From NCBI GenBank assembly GCA_949935795.1, contig CATLFX010000005.1, positions 1-64,000 of the forward strand: 64,000 nucleotides of DNA. The letters are read 5' to 3'. Of the stretch, positions 34,760-43,468 are shown in pieces; position 1 is the stretch's first letter; every line of letters starts with the position of its first letter. Below the pieces are notes generated by a model. The model searched no databases, had not been told where the DNA came from, and saw only the letters and a program-made list of their open reading frames with translations. A program made the position numbers and the translations under genes. The DNA is from an uncultured Oscillospiraceae bacterium. Lineage in GTDB: Bacteria > Bacillota > Clostridia > Oscillospirales > Oscillospiraceae.

Positions 34760-36025
34760 ATGAGAGAATATGATCTTGTTATCATCGGCGGCGGCCCTGC
34801 CGGGTTAGCTGCGGCTGTCGCCGCCCACGAGGCGGGGCTGAAGGATATCCTGATCCTGGAGCGTGACAACGAGCTGGGCGGCATCCTGAACCAGTGCATC
34901 CACAACGGCTTCGGCCTGCACACCTTCAAGGAGGAGCTCACCGGCCCCGAGTACGCCGGGCGCTTCATCGAGCAGGTGAAGAAGCTGGACATCCCCTATA
35001 AGCTGAACACCATGGTGCTGGACCTGGCGGCGGACAAGACCGTCACCGCCATGAACCGGCAGGACGGGCTGTTCCAGCTCCATCCCAAGGCGGTCATCCT
35101 GGCCATGGGCTGCCGGGAGCGTCCCCGGGGCGCGCTGAACATCCCCGGTTACCGTCCCGCCGGCATCTTCACCGCCGGCACCGCCCAGCGTCTGGTGAAC
35201 ATGGAGGGCTATATGCCCGGCCGCAAGGTGGTCATCCTGGGCTCCGGCGACATCGGCCTCATCATGGCCCGCCGCATGACCCTGGAGGGGGCCAAGGTCC
35301 AGGTGGTGGCTGAGCTCATGCCCTACTCCGGCGGCCTGAAGCGGAACATCGTCCAGTGCCTGGACGACTACGGCATCCCCCTGAAGCTGAGCCACACCGT
35401 GGTGGACATCGAGGGCAAGAAGCGCGTCGAGGCCGTCACCATCGCCCAGGTGGACGAGAAGAACCGGCCCATCCCCGGCACCGAGGAGCGCTATGAGTGC
35501 GACACCCTGCTGCTGTCCTGCGGCCTCATTCCCGAAAACGAGCTGAGCCGCTCCGCCGGGGTGGACATCAACCCCATCACCAACGGCCCCACCGTCAACG
35601 AGAGCCTGGAGACCAGCATCCCCGGCGTGTTTGCCGCGGGCAACGTGCTCCACGTCCACGACCTGGTGGATTACGTCTCCGAGGAGGCGGGAGCCGCCGG
35701 CCGCCACGCCGCCGACTACATCGCCGCCGGGTGCAAAACTGAGGACCACAAGGCCCTGCCCGTCAAGTGCGAGAACGGCGTGCGCTACACCGTGCCCGTG
35801 GCCATCCGGCCCGACGCCGCCGGGGACACCGTCACCCTGCGGTTCCGCGTGGGCAACGTGTACAAGGACAAGAAAGTGGCGGTGTACGCGGGGGATACCT
35901 GCATCTTCAGCCGCAAGCGCCCGGTGCTGGCCCCCGGCGAGATGGAGACGGTCATTCTCAAGACCAGCCTGCTGAAGGACCATCCCGAGGCCCAAGGCAT
36001 CACCGTGACTTTGGAGGAGGCGTAA
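34760..36025 (+). CDS. NAD(P)/FAD-dependent oxidoreductase, partner of G3P dehydrogenase
   Basis: 421 aa two-dinucleotide-domain flavoprotein: FAD motif DLVIIGGGPAGLAAAVAAHEAGL at the N-terminus, ILNQCIHNGFG, second dinucleotide motif VVILGSGDIGLIMARRM at about 155-171, and PGVFAAGNVLHVHDLVD before the C-terminus. Likely transfers electrons from the upstream dehydrogenase to an acceptor such as NAD or ferredoxin. Middle gene of the trio. Confidence 0.9.
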   Translation: MREYDLVIIGGGPAGLAAAVAAHEAGLKDILILERDNELGGILNQCIHNGFGLHTFKEELTGPEYAGRFIEQVKKLDIPYKLNTMVLDLAADKTVTAMNRQDGLFQLHPKAVILAMGCRERPRGALNIPGYRPAGIFTAGTAQRLVNMEGYMPGRKVVILGSGDIGLIMARRMTLEGAKVQVVAELMPYSGGLKRNIVQCLDDYGIPLKLSHTVVDIEGKKRVEAVTIAQVDEKNRPIPGTEERYECDTLLLSCGLIPENELSRSAGVDINPITNGPTVNESLETSIPGVFAAGNVLHVHDLVDYVSEEAGAAGRHAADYIAAGCKTEDHKALPVKCENGVRYTVPVAIRPDAAGDTVTLRFRVGNVYKDKKVAVYAGDTCIFSRKRPVLAPGEMETVILKTSLLKDHPEAQGITVTLEEA

Positions 36026-36029
36026 GAAG

Positions 36030-36398
36030 ATGGAAGAGAAGAACCTGATCTGCATCAACTGCCCGCTGGGCTGCCCGCTCACCGTGACCATGGAGGGCGG
36101 CGAGGTCAAGACCGTCACCGGCAACACCTGCCCCCGGGGCGAGGCCTACGCCAAGAAGGAGCTGACCAACCCCACCCGCATCGTCACCAGCACGGTGAAG
36201 GTGAAGGGCGGCAAGCTGGCCATGGCCTCCGTCAAGACCGCCAACGACATCCCCAAGGGCAAGATCTTCGACTGCGTGAAGGCCATCCAGGACATCGAGC
36301 TGGAGGCCCCCGTGGCCATCGGCCAGGTGGTGCTGGCCGACGTGTGCGGCACCGGGGTGGACATCGTGGCCACCAAGAACGTGCCCGCCAAGGGCTGA
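36030..36398 (+). CDS. DUF1667 iron-sulfur-type protein
   Basis: 122 aa. Cysteines at INCPLGCPL and NTCPRG (Cys-x2-Cys-x3-Cys … Cys) resemble a cluster-binding site; the rest is a small beta-rich domain ending DVCGTGVDIVATKNVP. DUF1667 members nearly always follow the two flavoproteins above. 4 bp after the second flavoprotein; terminator follows. Confidence 0.92.
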   Translation: MEEKNLICINCPLGCPLTVTMEGGEVKTVTGNTCPRGEAYAKKELTNPTRIVTSTVKVKGGKLAMASVKTANDIPKGKIFDCVKAIQDIELEAPVAIGQVVLADVCGTGVDIVATKNVPAKG

Positions 36399-36428
36399 CC
36401 CTTCCCCCTGGGACCTAAACCAAAACCT

Positions 36429-36473
36429 GAGAGAACCGGCGCGGTGTTAAATCGCGCCGGTTCTCTCATTTTT
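36429..36473 (+). terminator. Terminator of the G3P dehydrogenase operon
   Basis: Perfect GAGAGAACCGGCGCG / CGCGCCGGTTCTCTC stem, then ATTTTT. Confidence 0.92.
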
Positions 36474-36495
36474 GGCACGTTTCGCACGCCTTGGG

Positions 36496-36524
36496 TTGAT
36501 TTGACAGAAAAAACATGCTATAAT
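36496..36524 (+). promoter_or_regulatory. Promoter of the envelope operon
   Basis: TTGATT (36496-36501), 17-bp spacer, TATAAT (36519-36524), about 75 nt before the first ATG. Confidence 0.8.
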
Positions 36525-36597
36525 AAAAAATTAATTAGCGGCCCGATCCGCCCCGGCCCACGGGGTGCTCTCCTTCGGGCGAAAAGAGGGAAACCGT

Positions 36598-37995
36598 ATG
36601 AGGAAACTGCAAAATTGGCTCGCTGTTCTGCTGTCCGTCCTGCTGGCCGCGTCGCTGACCGCCCCGGCGGCGGCGGCCCCGGCCCGCGACGCCCCTGTCA
36701 TGCTCATCCCCCAGGACACGGGAACCCATGCCAAGTACATGGACGGCAGCAGCGGGTGGTTCCGCCCGGAGCAGGACGTGACCCGGGCGGAGCTGGCCCA
36801 GATGCTGTCCGCGGTGACGGCGGACGCGCCCTCCACCGCCCCCGCCTTCTATGACGTGCCCTGGGACGCCTGGTACGCCCCCGCGGTTCAAAAGGCGGCG
36901 GGGCTGGGGCTGATGTCCGGCGCGGACGGGGCCTTCCGGCCCAACGATTCCGCCACCCGGGCCGAGTGCGCCGCCGCCCTGGCCCTGCTGCTCCCCTACG
37001 ACGCCTGGAGCGGCGCGCAGACCTTCCCCGACGTACCCACCGGCCACTGGGCCTATCTGTCCATCGCCCGCACGGCGGCCTACGGGCTGTTCCGGGGGGA
37101 CGGCACAGGGCTGTTCCACCCCGACGACGGATTGAAGCGGTGCGAGGCGGCGGCGGTGTTTAACCGCCTGCTGGGCCGCACCCCTGACGCCTCTTATCTG
37201 TCCCACCACACCGGCCTGTCCTCCTTCCCCGACGTCCCCGCCGCCCACTGGGCCTACGCGGATATCATGGAGGCCGCCGTCACCCACCAGTGCTCCAACT
37301 GGCTGGGACGGGAAATCTGGATTTCGGCGGACGCTCCCGCCCCGGCACAGCCCGCTCTCCCCGAAGAGCCCGCCCTTCCCGCCGTGCCTGAGCCGGTGCA
37401 GGCCGCCGCTCCTGAGCAGCCCTCCGGCATCACCCTGCCTGACGGCCCCCAGCGCGTCAACGGGCGGCTGTACTGGTATGTCGGCGGGGAGCCCGTCCGC
37501 AGTCAGAGCGTCAGCGGCCTGTTCTTTGACGAAAACGGCTGCTACACCACCGGGAACGCCGAACTGGACGAGAAGCTCAACGCCATCGTGGAGGAGCTCA
37601 CCGACGACTCCATGACCCGGGACCAGAAGCTGCGGGTGCTGTTCAACTATGTCCGGGACAACTTCAAATACCTGAAACGCCCCCTGATCTCCAAGGGCCA
37701 GACGGGCTGGGAGCCGGAGTACGCTTTGTTCTTCCTGAACAACGGCAAGGGCAACTGCTACAGCTTTTCCGCAACCTACTGCCTGCTGTGCCGGGAGCTG
37801 GGCCTGCCCGCGTACACCGTGGTGGGCAGCGCCCTGAACAGCCCCCACGGCTGGGTGGAGATCGTGCTGGACGGGTCGGTGTACATGTTTGACACCCAGC
37901 TGGAGTGGCGCTATCTTCACGACTGGGGCAAGAGCGGCTACGACTTTTTCAAAATGTCCCCCGACCGCACCCCCGTCCAGTACACCTGGTCCTGA
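36598..37995 (+). CDS. Secreted SLH-domain transglutaminase-like protein
   Basis: 465 aa. Signal peptide 1-27 (RKLQNW then hydrophobic core, cut near AAA). Three SLH repeats fill about 30-220 (AFYDVPWDAWYAPAVQKAAGLGLMSG; TFPDVPTGHWAYLSIARTAAYGLF; SFPDVPAAHWAYADIMEAAV). After a Pro/Ala linker the C-terminal domain has the transglutaminase triad Cys387 (GNCYSFSATYC), His417 (SPHGWVEI) and Asp432 (MFDTQLEW). It probably works on wall-bound peptides or proteins as a cross-linker or protease. The start ATG 36598 is chosen for the signal peptide and GAGGG site. First of five genes. Confidence 0.9.
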   Translation: MRKLQNWLAVLLSVLLAASLTAPAAAAPARDAPVMLIPQDTGTHAKYMDGSSGWFRPEQDVTRAELAQMLSAVTADAPSTAPAFYDVPWDAWYAPAVQKAAGLGLMSGADGAFRPNDSATRAECAAALALLLPYDAWSGAQTFPDVPTGHWAYLSIARTAAYGLFRGDGTGLFHPDDGLKRCEAAAVFNRLLGRTPDASYLSHHTGLSSFPDVPAAHWAYADIMEAAVTHQCSNWLGREIWISADAPAPAQPALPEEPALPAVPEPVQAAAPEQPSGITLPDGPQRVNGRLYWYVGGEPVRSQSVSGLFFDENGCYTTGNAELDEKLNAIVEELTDDSMTRDQKLRVLFNYVRDNFKYLKRPLISKGQTGWEPEYALFFLNNGKGNCYSFSATYCLLCRELGLPAYTVVGSALNSPHGWVEIVLDGSVYMFDTQLEWRYLHDWGKSGYDFFKMSPDRTPVQYTWS

Positions 37996-38023
37996 CAAAG
38001 TCCATGGGGGATGAGAGAGAGAA

Positions 38024-39430
38024 ATGGTTTTTGGTTCACCCATCTTTTTGTTCTGGTTTCTGCCCGTCACTTACATCGTCTACCGCCTCCTGCCCGGCAT
38101 GCGGACCCGCAACGGCTGGCTGGCCCTGGCCAGCCTGGTGTTCTACTCCTTCGGCCAGCCGGTGTACCTGCCCCTGCTGCTGGCCAGCGCGGGAATGAAC
38201 TACCTCTTCGGCCTGCTGATGATGTCGGTTGGCCGGGGAAAGCGTTGGCCCGCGGTTTTGGCCGTACTGGGCAACCTGCTCCTGCTGGGCGCGTTTAAGT
38301 ACCTGGATTTTTTCACCGCCATTCTGAACGGCCTGTTCAGGCTGTCCCTGCCTCTGCCGGGGCTGACCCTGCCCATCGGCATCTCCTTTTTCACCTTCCA
38401 GGGGCTGAGCTACGCCCTGGACGTCCGCCGGGACCCGGACTCCGGGACCAAGAGCCTGGGCAAGCTGATGCTGTACATCTCCTTCTTTCCTCAGCTCATC
38501 GCGGGCCCCATCATCAAGTACCACGACGTGGCCCGGCAGATCGACAGCCGGACAATCACCCCAGAGCTCACCCTGACGGGGCTGCGGCGGTTCATCGAGG
38601 GCTTCGCCAAAAAGCTGCTGCTGGCCAACACCGCCGGGCGGGCGGCGGACGCCGTGTTTGCCCTCACCGCCGGGGAGCTGGACCTGCGGCTGGCCTGGCT
38701 GGGGGCGGTGTGCTACACCTTACAGATCTATTTTGACTTCAGCGGCTACAGCGATATGGCCATTGGCCTGGGGCGGATGTTCGGATTCTCCTTCCAGGAG
38801 AATTTCAACCTGCCCTATGTCTCCAAGTCCGTCAAGGAGTTCTGGCGGCGGTGGCACATCTCCCTGTCCTCCTGGTTCCGGGACTACCTGTACATCCCCC
38901 TGGGCGGGAACCGGAAGGGCAAGGCCCGGACCATGTGGAACAAATTTGTGGTGTTTTTCTCCACCGGCCTGTGGCACGGGGCCAACTGGACCTTCGTGCT
39001 GTGGGGGCTGTGGCACGGGCTGTTCGCCGCCCTGGAGGACGCCAATGTGATTCCAAAACGTCTACGGGAGTCCGTTTTCTCCCATCTGTATACCATGCTG
39101 GTGGTGATTCTGGGTTTTACCCTGTTCCGGGCGGACAGCCTGTCCGCCGCCGGGGTCATGTTCACCCAGATGTTCGCCGGGTTTGACTTCACCCCGGCCC
39201 ACACCCTCACCCTCATCTCCCTGCTGGACCGGCGGACGGTGTTTTTCCTTTTCGCGGCGGTGCTGCTGGCCCTGGGCCTGCCCCAGCGGCTGACGGCGCG
39301 TCTCTCCAGGCCGGTGCCGGAGACCGCCCGCCAGTGGGCGCGGGCCGCCGCCTGCGCCGCGCTGTTCGCGGCGTGCGTCCTCAACCTGTCCAGCGCCTCC
39401 TTCAACCCCTTCATCTATTTCCAATTCTGA
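38024..39430 (+). CDS. MBOAT-family O-acyltransferase (AlgI/DltB-like)
   Basis: 468 aa, about ten membrane helices. The family core YFDFSGYSDMAIGLGRMFGFSFQENFNLPYVSKSVKEFWRRWHISLSSWFRDYLYIPLGG and the active-site His318 in FSTGLWHGANWTFVLWG are present. Such proteins move acyl, usually acetyl, groups across the membrane to an extracellular partner. The partner is the DHHW protein encoded 11 bp downstream. Target polymer unknown; a wall polysaccharide or teichoic-like glycan is likely. Confidence 0.95.
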   Translation: MVFGSPIFLFWFLPVTYIVYRLLPGMRTRNGWLALASLVFYSFGQPVYLPLLLASAGMNYLFGLLMMSVGRGKRWPAVLAVLGNLLLLGAFKYLDFFTAILNGLFRLSLPLPGLTLPIGISFFTFQGLSYALDVRRDPDSGTKSLGKLMLYISFFPQLIAGPIIKYHDVARQIDSRTITPELTLTGLRRFIEGFAKKLLLANTAGRAADAVFALTAGELDLRLAWLGAVCYTLQIYFDFSGYSDMAIGLGRMFGFSFQENFNLPYVSKSVKEFWRRWHISLSSWFRDYLYIPLGGNRKGKARTMWNKFVVFFSTGLWHGANWTFVLWGLWHGLFAALEDANVIPKRLRESVFSHLYTMLVVILGFTLFRADSLSAAGVMFTQMFAGFDFTPAHTLTLISLLDRRTVFFLFAAVLLALGLPQRLTARLSRPVPETARQWARAAACAALFAACVLNLSSASFNPFIYFQF

Positions 39431-39441
39431 GAGGCGGCCCT

Positions 39442-40842
39442 ATGAAGCTGAGTACAAAAGCCAACCTGGCCATGGGGCTCTTCCTGTGCGTCTGCCTGAT
39501 CCCCTCCGTGGGAATGCTTCTCCTGCCGGAGGAGCCCGCCGCCGCCAACCAGACCCTGGCCCAGCCCCCCTCCCTGCGCACAGAGGAGGGAGGACTGAAC
39601 CCCCAGGTGCTGGACGAGGTCACCGACTATGTGGCGGACCACTTCGCCCTGCGCCAGCGGCTCATCACCGCCAACGCGGCCCTGGAGGGGCTGGTGTTCC
39701 GCACCTCCGCCCAGGACAGCGTCCTGATGGGCAAAGAGGGCTGGCTGTTCTACCGGGAGACGGTGGCCGATTACCTACATACCGACCCCCTGACGGACCG
39801 GGAGCTGTTCGGCGCGGCCCGGACCCTGGCCCTGCTGACGGAGTACGCCCAAAACCGGGGGGCCCGGCTGGTGTTCACCGCAGCCCCCAACAAGGCGTCG
39901 CTGTACCCCCAGTACCTGCCCTATGTGGGTGTGCCCCTGGAGGGACAGGACGACATTGACCGGCTGGTCCCTCTTCTGCGGGAGCAGGGCGTGGAATACG
40001 CCGACCTGTTTACCCCCTTCCGGGAGGCGGGCCAGGTGCTGTACCATTCCACGGACTCCCACTGGACGAACCGGGGGGCGGCGCTGGCCCACGACGCGCT
40101 GGCAGACGCCCTGGGGCTGGAGGGCCGCACAGAGTGGTTCACCCAGCCGGGACAGATCGTGAAGAACCACCGTGGGGACCTGTACGAGATGGTGTATCCC
40201 ACCGGCGGGGCGCTGGAGGAGGACACGGAATTTGACCGCCCCTTTGGCTTTACCCCGGCGCGGCCCATCCGGAGCCCCGAGGACCAGCACATCCAGACAG
40301 AAAATCTGGCCAAAACTGGGAATCTGCTCATGTTCCGGGACTCCTTCGGCAACACCCTGTATCCCTTCATGGCCGACTCCTTCGGCCGGGCCCTCTTCAG
40401 CCGGTCCATGCCCTATCAGATGAGCCTTTTGGAGGAGACCGGGGCGGACACGGTGGTCATCGAGCTGGTGGAGCGCAACCTGAACTATCTGGCGGAGCGG
40501 GCCCCCATCTTCCCCGCCCCCCTGCGGGAGCTGACCGGGGAGCCCCCCCAGGGCGGGGCCTCGGCCCAAATTACCTCCTCCGGCGGCGGATTGGAGGGTT
40601 ATATCCGGCTGGAGGGGGCGCTGTCCGGCCCGGTGGACGTGGATTCCCCCATCTACGTCCAATGGGGAGACAGCCTCTACGAGGCCAGCCCCGCCGGAGA
40701 GGCGGAGGAGGGGGCGTACCCGTTTACGCTCTATGTACCCAGCGGTTCGGCGCTGGACAGTGTCCGTGTGCTCTACCTGCTGGACGGCCAAGTGCTCCAG
40801 GCCGTCCGGACAGAGTTCAGCCATACAGGAAAAAACCCTTGA
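39442..40842 (+). CDS. DHHW/AlgX-type SGNH acyltransferase partner
   Basis: 466 aa. One N-terminal membrane anchor (residues 8-27). Extracellular domain with the signature DSHWTNRGA (Asp-x-His-Trp) and LMFRDSFGNTLYPFMADSF, as in AlgX/AlgJ/PatB1-like proteins that transfer acetyl groups to polymers. The C-terminal 100 residues form a beta-rich module. Start ATG 39442, after GAGGCGG. Operates with the MBOAT protein just upstream. Confidence 0.9.
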   Translation: MKLSTKANLAMGLFLCVCLIPSVGMLLLPEEPAAANQTLAQPPSLRTEEGGLNPQVLDEVTDYVADHFALRQRLITANAALEGLVFRTSAQDSVLMGKEGWLFYRETVADYLHTDPLTDRELFGAARTLALLTEYAQNRGARLVFTAAPNKASLYPQYLPYVGVPLEGQDDIDRLVPLLREQGVEYADLFTPFREAGQVLYHSTDSHWTNRGAALAHDALADALGLEGRTEWFTQPGQIVKNHRGDLYEMVYPTGGALEEDTEFDRPFGFTPARPIRSPEDQHIQTENLAKTGNLLMFRDSFGNTLYPFMADSFGRALFSRSMPYQMSLLEETGADTVVIELVERNLNYLAERAPIFPAPLRELTGEPPQGGASAQITSSGGGLEGYIRLEGALSGPVDVDSPIYVQWGDSLYEASPAGEAEEGAYPFTLYVPSGSALDSVRVLYLLDGQVLQAVRTEFSHTGKNP

Positions 40843-40862
40843 GAGAAAGAAGTAATGCCGCT

Positions 40863-41537
40863 ATGAGAAAGAAGCTTGCCCAGCTGCTGGCGGGAGCCCT
40901 GACGCTGTCCCTTCTGCTGTCCGCCTGCGGGGCCCAGGCCGGGGCCCCCTCCCCGGACCCCGCGGACACCCCCAGCCCCTCCGCCGCAGTGGAGCCCGCC
41001 TCCACGCCGGAGCCCAAGGAGACCGTCTCCGCCGAAGCCGCTGCCACCTCCCCTGAGCCCTCGGAGGAGCCCTCTCAGGCAGTGAAGAGCGCCGCTGCCG
41101 CCGTGACCTCTGCCGCGCCCCAGGCGAGCGCCGCCGCCCCAATCCCCACCGAGGCCCCCGCCGTGAGCACCCCTAAGCCGGCGGCAAGCACCCCCAAACC
41201 GGTGGTGAACACGCCCGCGCCGGTGGTGAGCACCCCCGCGCCCGCCACACCGACCCCCGCCGTATCCGTCCCCGCCGCGGCCGGCACGCCCCAGCCCACC
41301 CCGGAGCCCGCGCCGGAGCCCACGCCCACCCCGGCCCCCGCCGCCCCCAAGGACGTGGCCATGAGCTACATCGGCCGGAGCGCCTCCAGCCTGATCGCCG
41401 CCATCGGCCAGCCGCTGGCCCGGGACTACGCCCCCAGCTGTCTGGGCAGCGGGGAGGACGGCGAGCTGATCTACAACGGCTTCACCGTCTACACCTACCG
41501 GGAGGGGAACACCGAAACCGTCACCGACGTGCTTTGA
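40863..41537 (+). CDS. Pro/Thr/Ala-rich lipoprotein
   Basis: 224 aa. Lipoprotein signal with lipobox LLSACG (Cys22). Residues 25-165 are low-complexity, with repeated TPKP / TPAP units about every 9-10 residues. The C-terminal 60 residues (VAMSYIGRSASSLIAAIGQPLARDY…, ending ETVTDVL) form a compact domain, a two-helix and beta arrangement reminiscent of BamE/SmpA-type folds. Function unknown. Weak ribosome site (AGAAAGAAG), so it may be coupled to the gene before it, 20 bp away. Confidence 0.82.
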   Translation: MRKKLAQLLAGALTLSLLLSACGAQAGAPSPDPADTPSPSAAVEPASTPEPKETVSAEAAATSPEPSEEPSQAVKSAAAAVTSAAPQASAAAPIPTEAPAVSTPKPAASTPKPVVNTPAPVVSTPAPATPTPAVSVPAAAGTPQPTPEPAPEPTPTPAPAAPKDVAMSYIGRSASSLIAAIGQPLARDYAPSCLGSGEDGELIYNGFTVYTYREGNTETVTDVL

Positions 41538-41556
41538 GCCCGCAAAGGAGGCCGCC

Positions 41557-43215
41557 ATGAAACTGCGCGAAAAGCTGTGCGCCGCGCTGACAGCCGTGGT
41601 GCTGCTCCAGCTGCTGGCCGGGTGCCGGGCCGAGGTCCCCGCCGAAACCACCTCCAGTCCCGACCCCACCGCCCGCCCCTCTCAGGCACAGAGGGACAAG
41701 CCCAACCACCCCTCTGCGGAGTCCGTCCCGCCCTCCGGGGAGCCGGCCCCCACGCCCGAGCCCGGCCTGTGGGACCCAGACCACAGGCTGGATATCCCCT
41801 TCACCCCGGCCTCGGGCCTGGAGCTCCCCATACAGGGGGCCACGGGCTACGCCTCGGTGGAGCTCCCCCTGTGGCCGGAGCTGCCCCAGGGAGAGGCGGG
41901 CAAGCTGGTCACCATCTACACCCCCCCGGAGCCGGAGCCCACGCCCACCCCGGAACCGGCGGCGACGGAGGAGCCGGTCCCGGAACCCACTGCCGTTCCC
42001 CCCGTCCCCACGGCGGAGGTCCCGGCGGAGACGGCCCAGCCCGCCCCGTCGGAGAGCGCCGCTGAACCCGTTCCCCCGGCGGACGGCCCCGCCGCCCCGG
42101 AGGCCGGGGACCCGCCCCCACTGGACAGCGTTCAGGATGTTCTCCCGCCCGCGGAGAATACCGGGCCCGCCGACTCCTCCGCCGGGCAGCCTGCCCCCAC
42201 CCAGGCTGCCTCCGACACCCCTTTGGAGCCAGTCCCCACGCCCACGCCGGAGCCTGCCCCCGAGCTCACGCCCACCCCGGAGCCTACGCCGGAGCCCACC
42301 CCCACCCCCGACCCCATGGAGGGGGCCCTGCTGGTCCTGGAGCCGGGCGCACCCTTCCTCATCCTGGCGGAGTCCGGCGACTGGTGGCAGGTGACGGCCC
42401 AGGGCGTCACAGGCTGGGTGGAGCACCGCTACTGCCTCATCAACCTGCCCGACGTGGTGCCCTCCATGGTCTACAACGACACCAACGCCTATTCCTCCGT
42501 CTTTGTCAGCTCGGGCAAAGATATCCCCAACATCACCGGCAAGGCCCTCTATCAGGCCCAGGCCGACAACCCCCGGCTGGGCCGGAGGGAGTTTCTCATG
42601 CCGGTGCTGTACTCCATGGCAAAGAACGTGAGCCGGGCCCAGCAGAACGCCCTGTCGGAGGGCAATACCCTGGTGCTCTACGAGGGCTTCCGGCCCTACG
42701 ACGCCCAGATGGCGGTGGTGCGCAGCCTCACCGCCCTGTCCAAGCGGGACGAGACCGTGCGGGCCGGTATCTCCACCCGGCCCTGGAGCATCTCCTGGTT
42801 CATCGCCACCGGGGCCTCCAACCACCAGGAGGGCTACGCCATAGACGTGTCCCTGGCCAAGGTGACGAAGGCCCACGCCGCCCGGATCGGCGGGTACGGC
42901 TTTGTCCAGGTGAACGAGTACGAGGAGTACGCCATGCCCACCCCCATCCACGAGCTGAGCATGGCGGCGGCCACCTACACCAAGCCGGTGGCCATCTTCT
43001 CCAACACTGCCTGGCGGTCAGCCGCCCTGACCCCCGCCATGGCCGCCAGCCAGCCAGCCCTGGCCCTCCAGCGCTACTGCACCTCGGCCAAGCTCACCCC
43101 CCTGGCCTCCGAGTGGTGGCACTTCAACGACCTGGCCGCCCACGGACAGATCCGGGCCTACCCCAGCCGGGGCAATTACAAAATCACCCGGTGCCTCAGC
43201 ACGGAGCCCTGGTGA
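41557..43215 (+). CDS. Lipoprotein VanY-like D-Ala-D-Ala carboxypeptidase (M15B)
   Basis: 552 aa. Lipobox LLAGCR, then about 230 residues of Pro/Glu/Thr-rich spacer, an SH3-like module (VLEPGAPFLILAESGDWWQVTAQGVTGWVEHRYC), and the M15B peptidase. Zinc and catalytic residues are His423 and Asp430 (NHQEGYAIDV) and His522 in SEWWHFND. It should trim the terminal D-Ala of peptidoglycan stem peptides at the outer membrane-leaflet/wall side. Last gene of the five-gene operon. Confidence 0.92.
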   Translation: MKLREKLCAALTAVVLLQLLAGCRAEVPAETTSSPDPTARPSQAQRDKPNHPSAESVPPSGEPAPTPEPGLWDPDHRLDIPFTPASGLELPIQGATGYASVELPLWPELPQGEAGKLVTIYTPPEPEPTPTPEPAATEEPVPEPTAVPPVPTAEVPAETAQPAPSESAAEPVPPADGPAAPEAGDPPPLDSVQDVLPPAENTGPADSSAGQPAPTQAASDTPLEPVPTPTPEPAPELTPTPEPTPEPTPTPDPMEGALLVLEPGAPFLILAESGDWWQVTAQGVTGWVEHRYCLINLPDVVPSMVYNDTNAYSSVFVSSGKDIPNITGKALYQAQADNPRLGRREFLMPVLYSMAKNVSRAQQNALSEGNTLVLYEGFRPYDAQMAVVRSLTALSKRDETVRAGISTRPWSISWFIATGASNHQEGYAIDVSLAKVTKAHAARIGGYGFVQVNEYEEYAMPTPIHELSMAAATYTKPVAIFSNTAWRSAALTPAMAASQPALALQRYCTSAKLTPLASEWWHFNDLAAHGQIRAYPSRGNYKITRCLSTEPW

Positions 43216-43386
43216 GCTGTGCGCTCTTCTACCAGGTTCGGTAGAAGGGTGGCCGCAGCCCGCGTCCCGGACAGCCTGAAACCGCTCTGTTTCTGAGTGC
43301 GGGGCTGTGAGATAGGCAGGACACAAAATCCGTTTCGTCTATAAATCAAGTCATTTTATCTATATACAGCGGGCCCGGCGGGATAC

Positions 43387-43392
43387 TATAAT
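43387..43392 (+). promoter_or_regulatory. -10 element upstream of the SDR gene
   Basis: TATAAT with a partial -35 (TATACA, 18-bp spacing). About 75 nt before the ATG. Confidence 0.5.
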
Positions 43393-43468
43393 AATGTATA
43401 TCAGCGCCGGGGGTTTTGGACTGTGCCGCTGTCCCGGCAAAAGCCGAAAATGGAAGGAGAAATCAATT

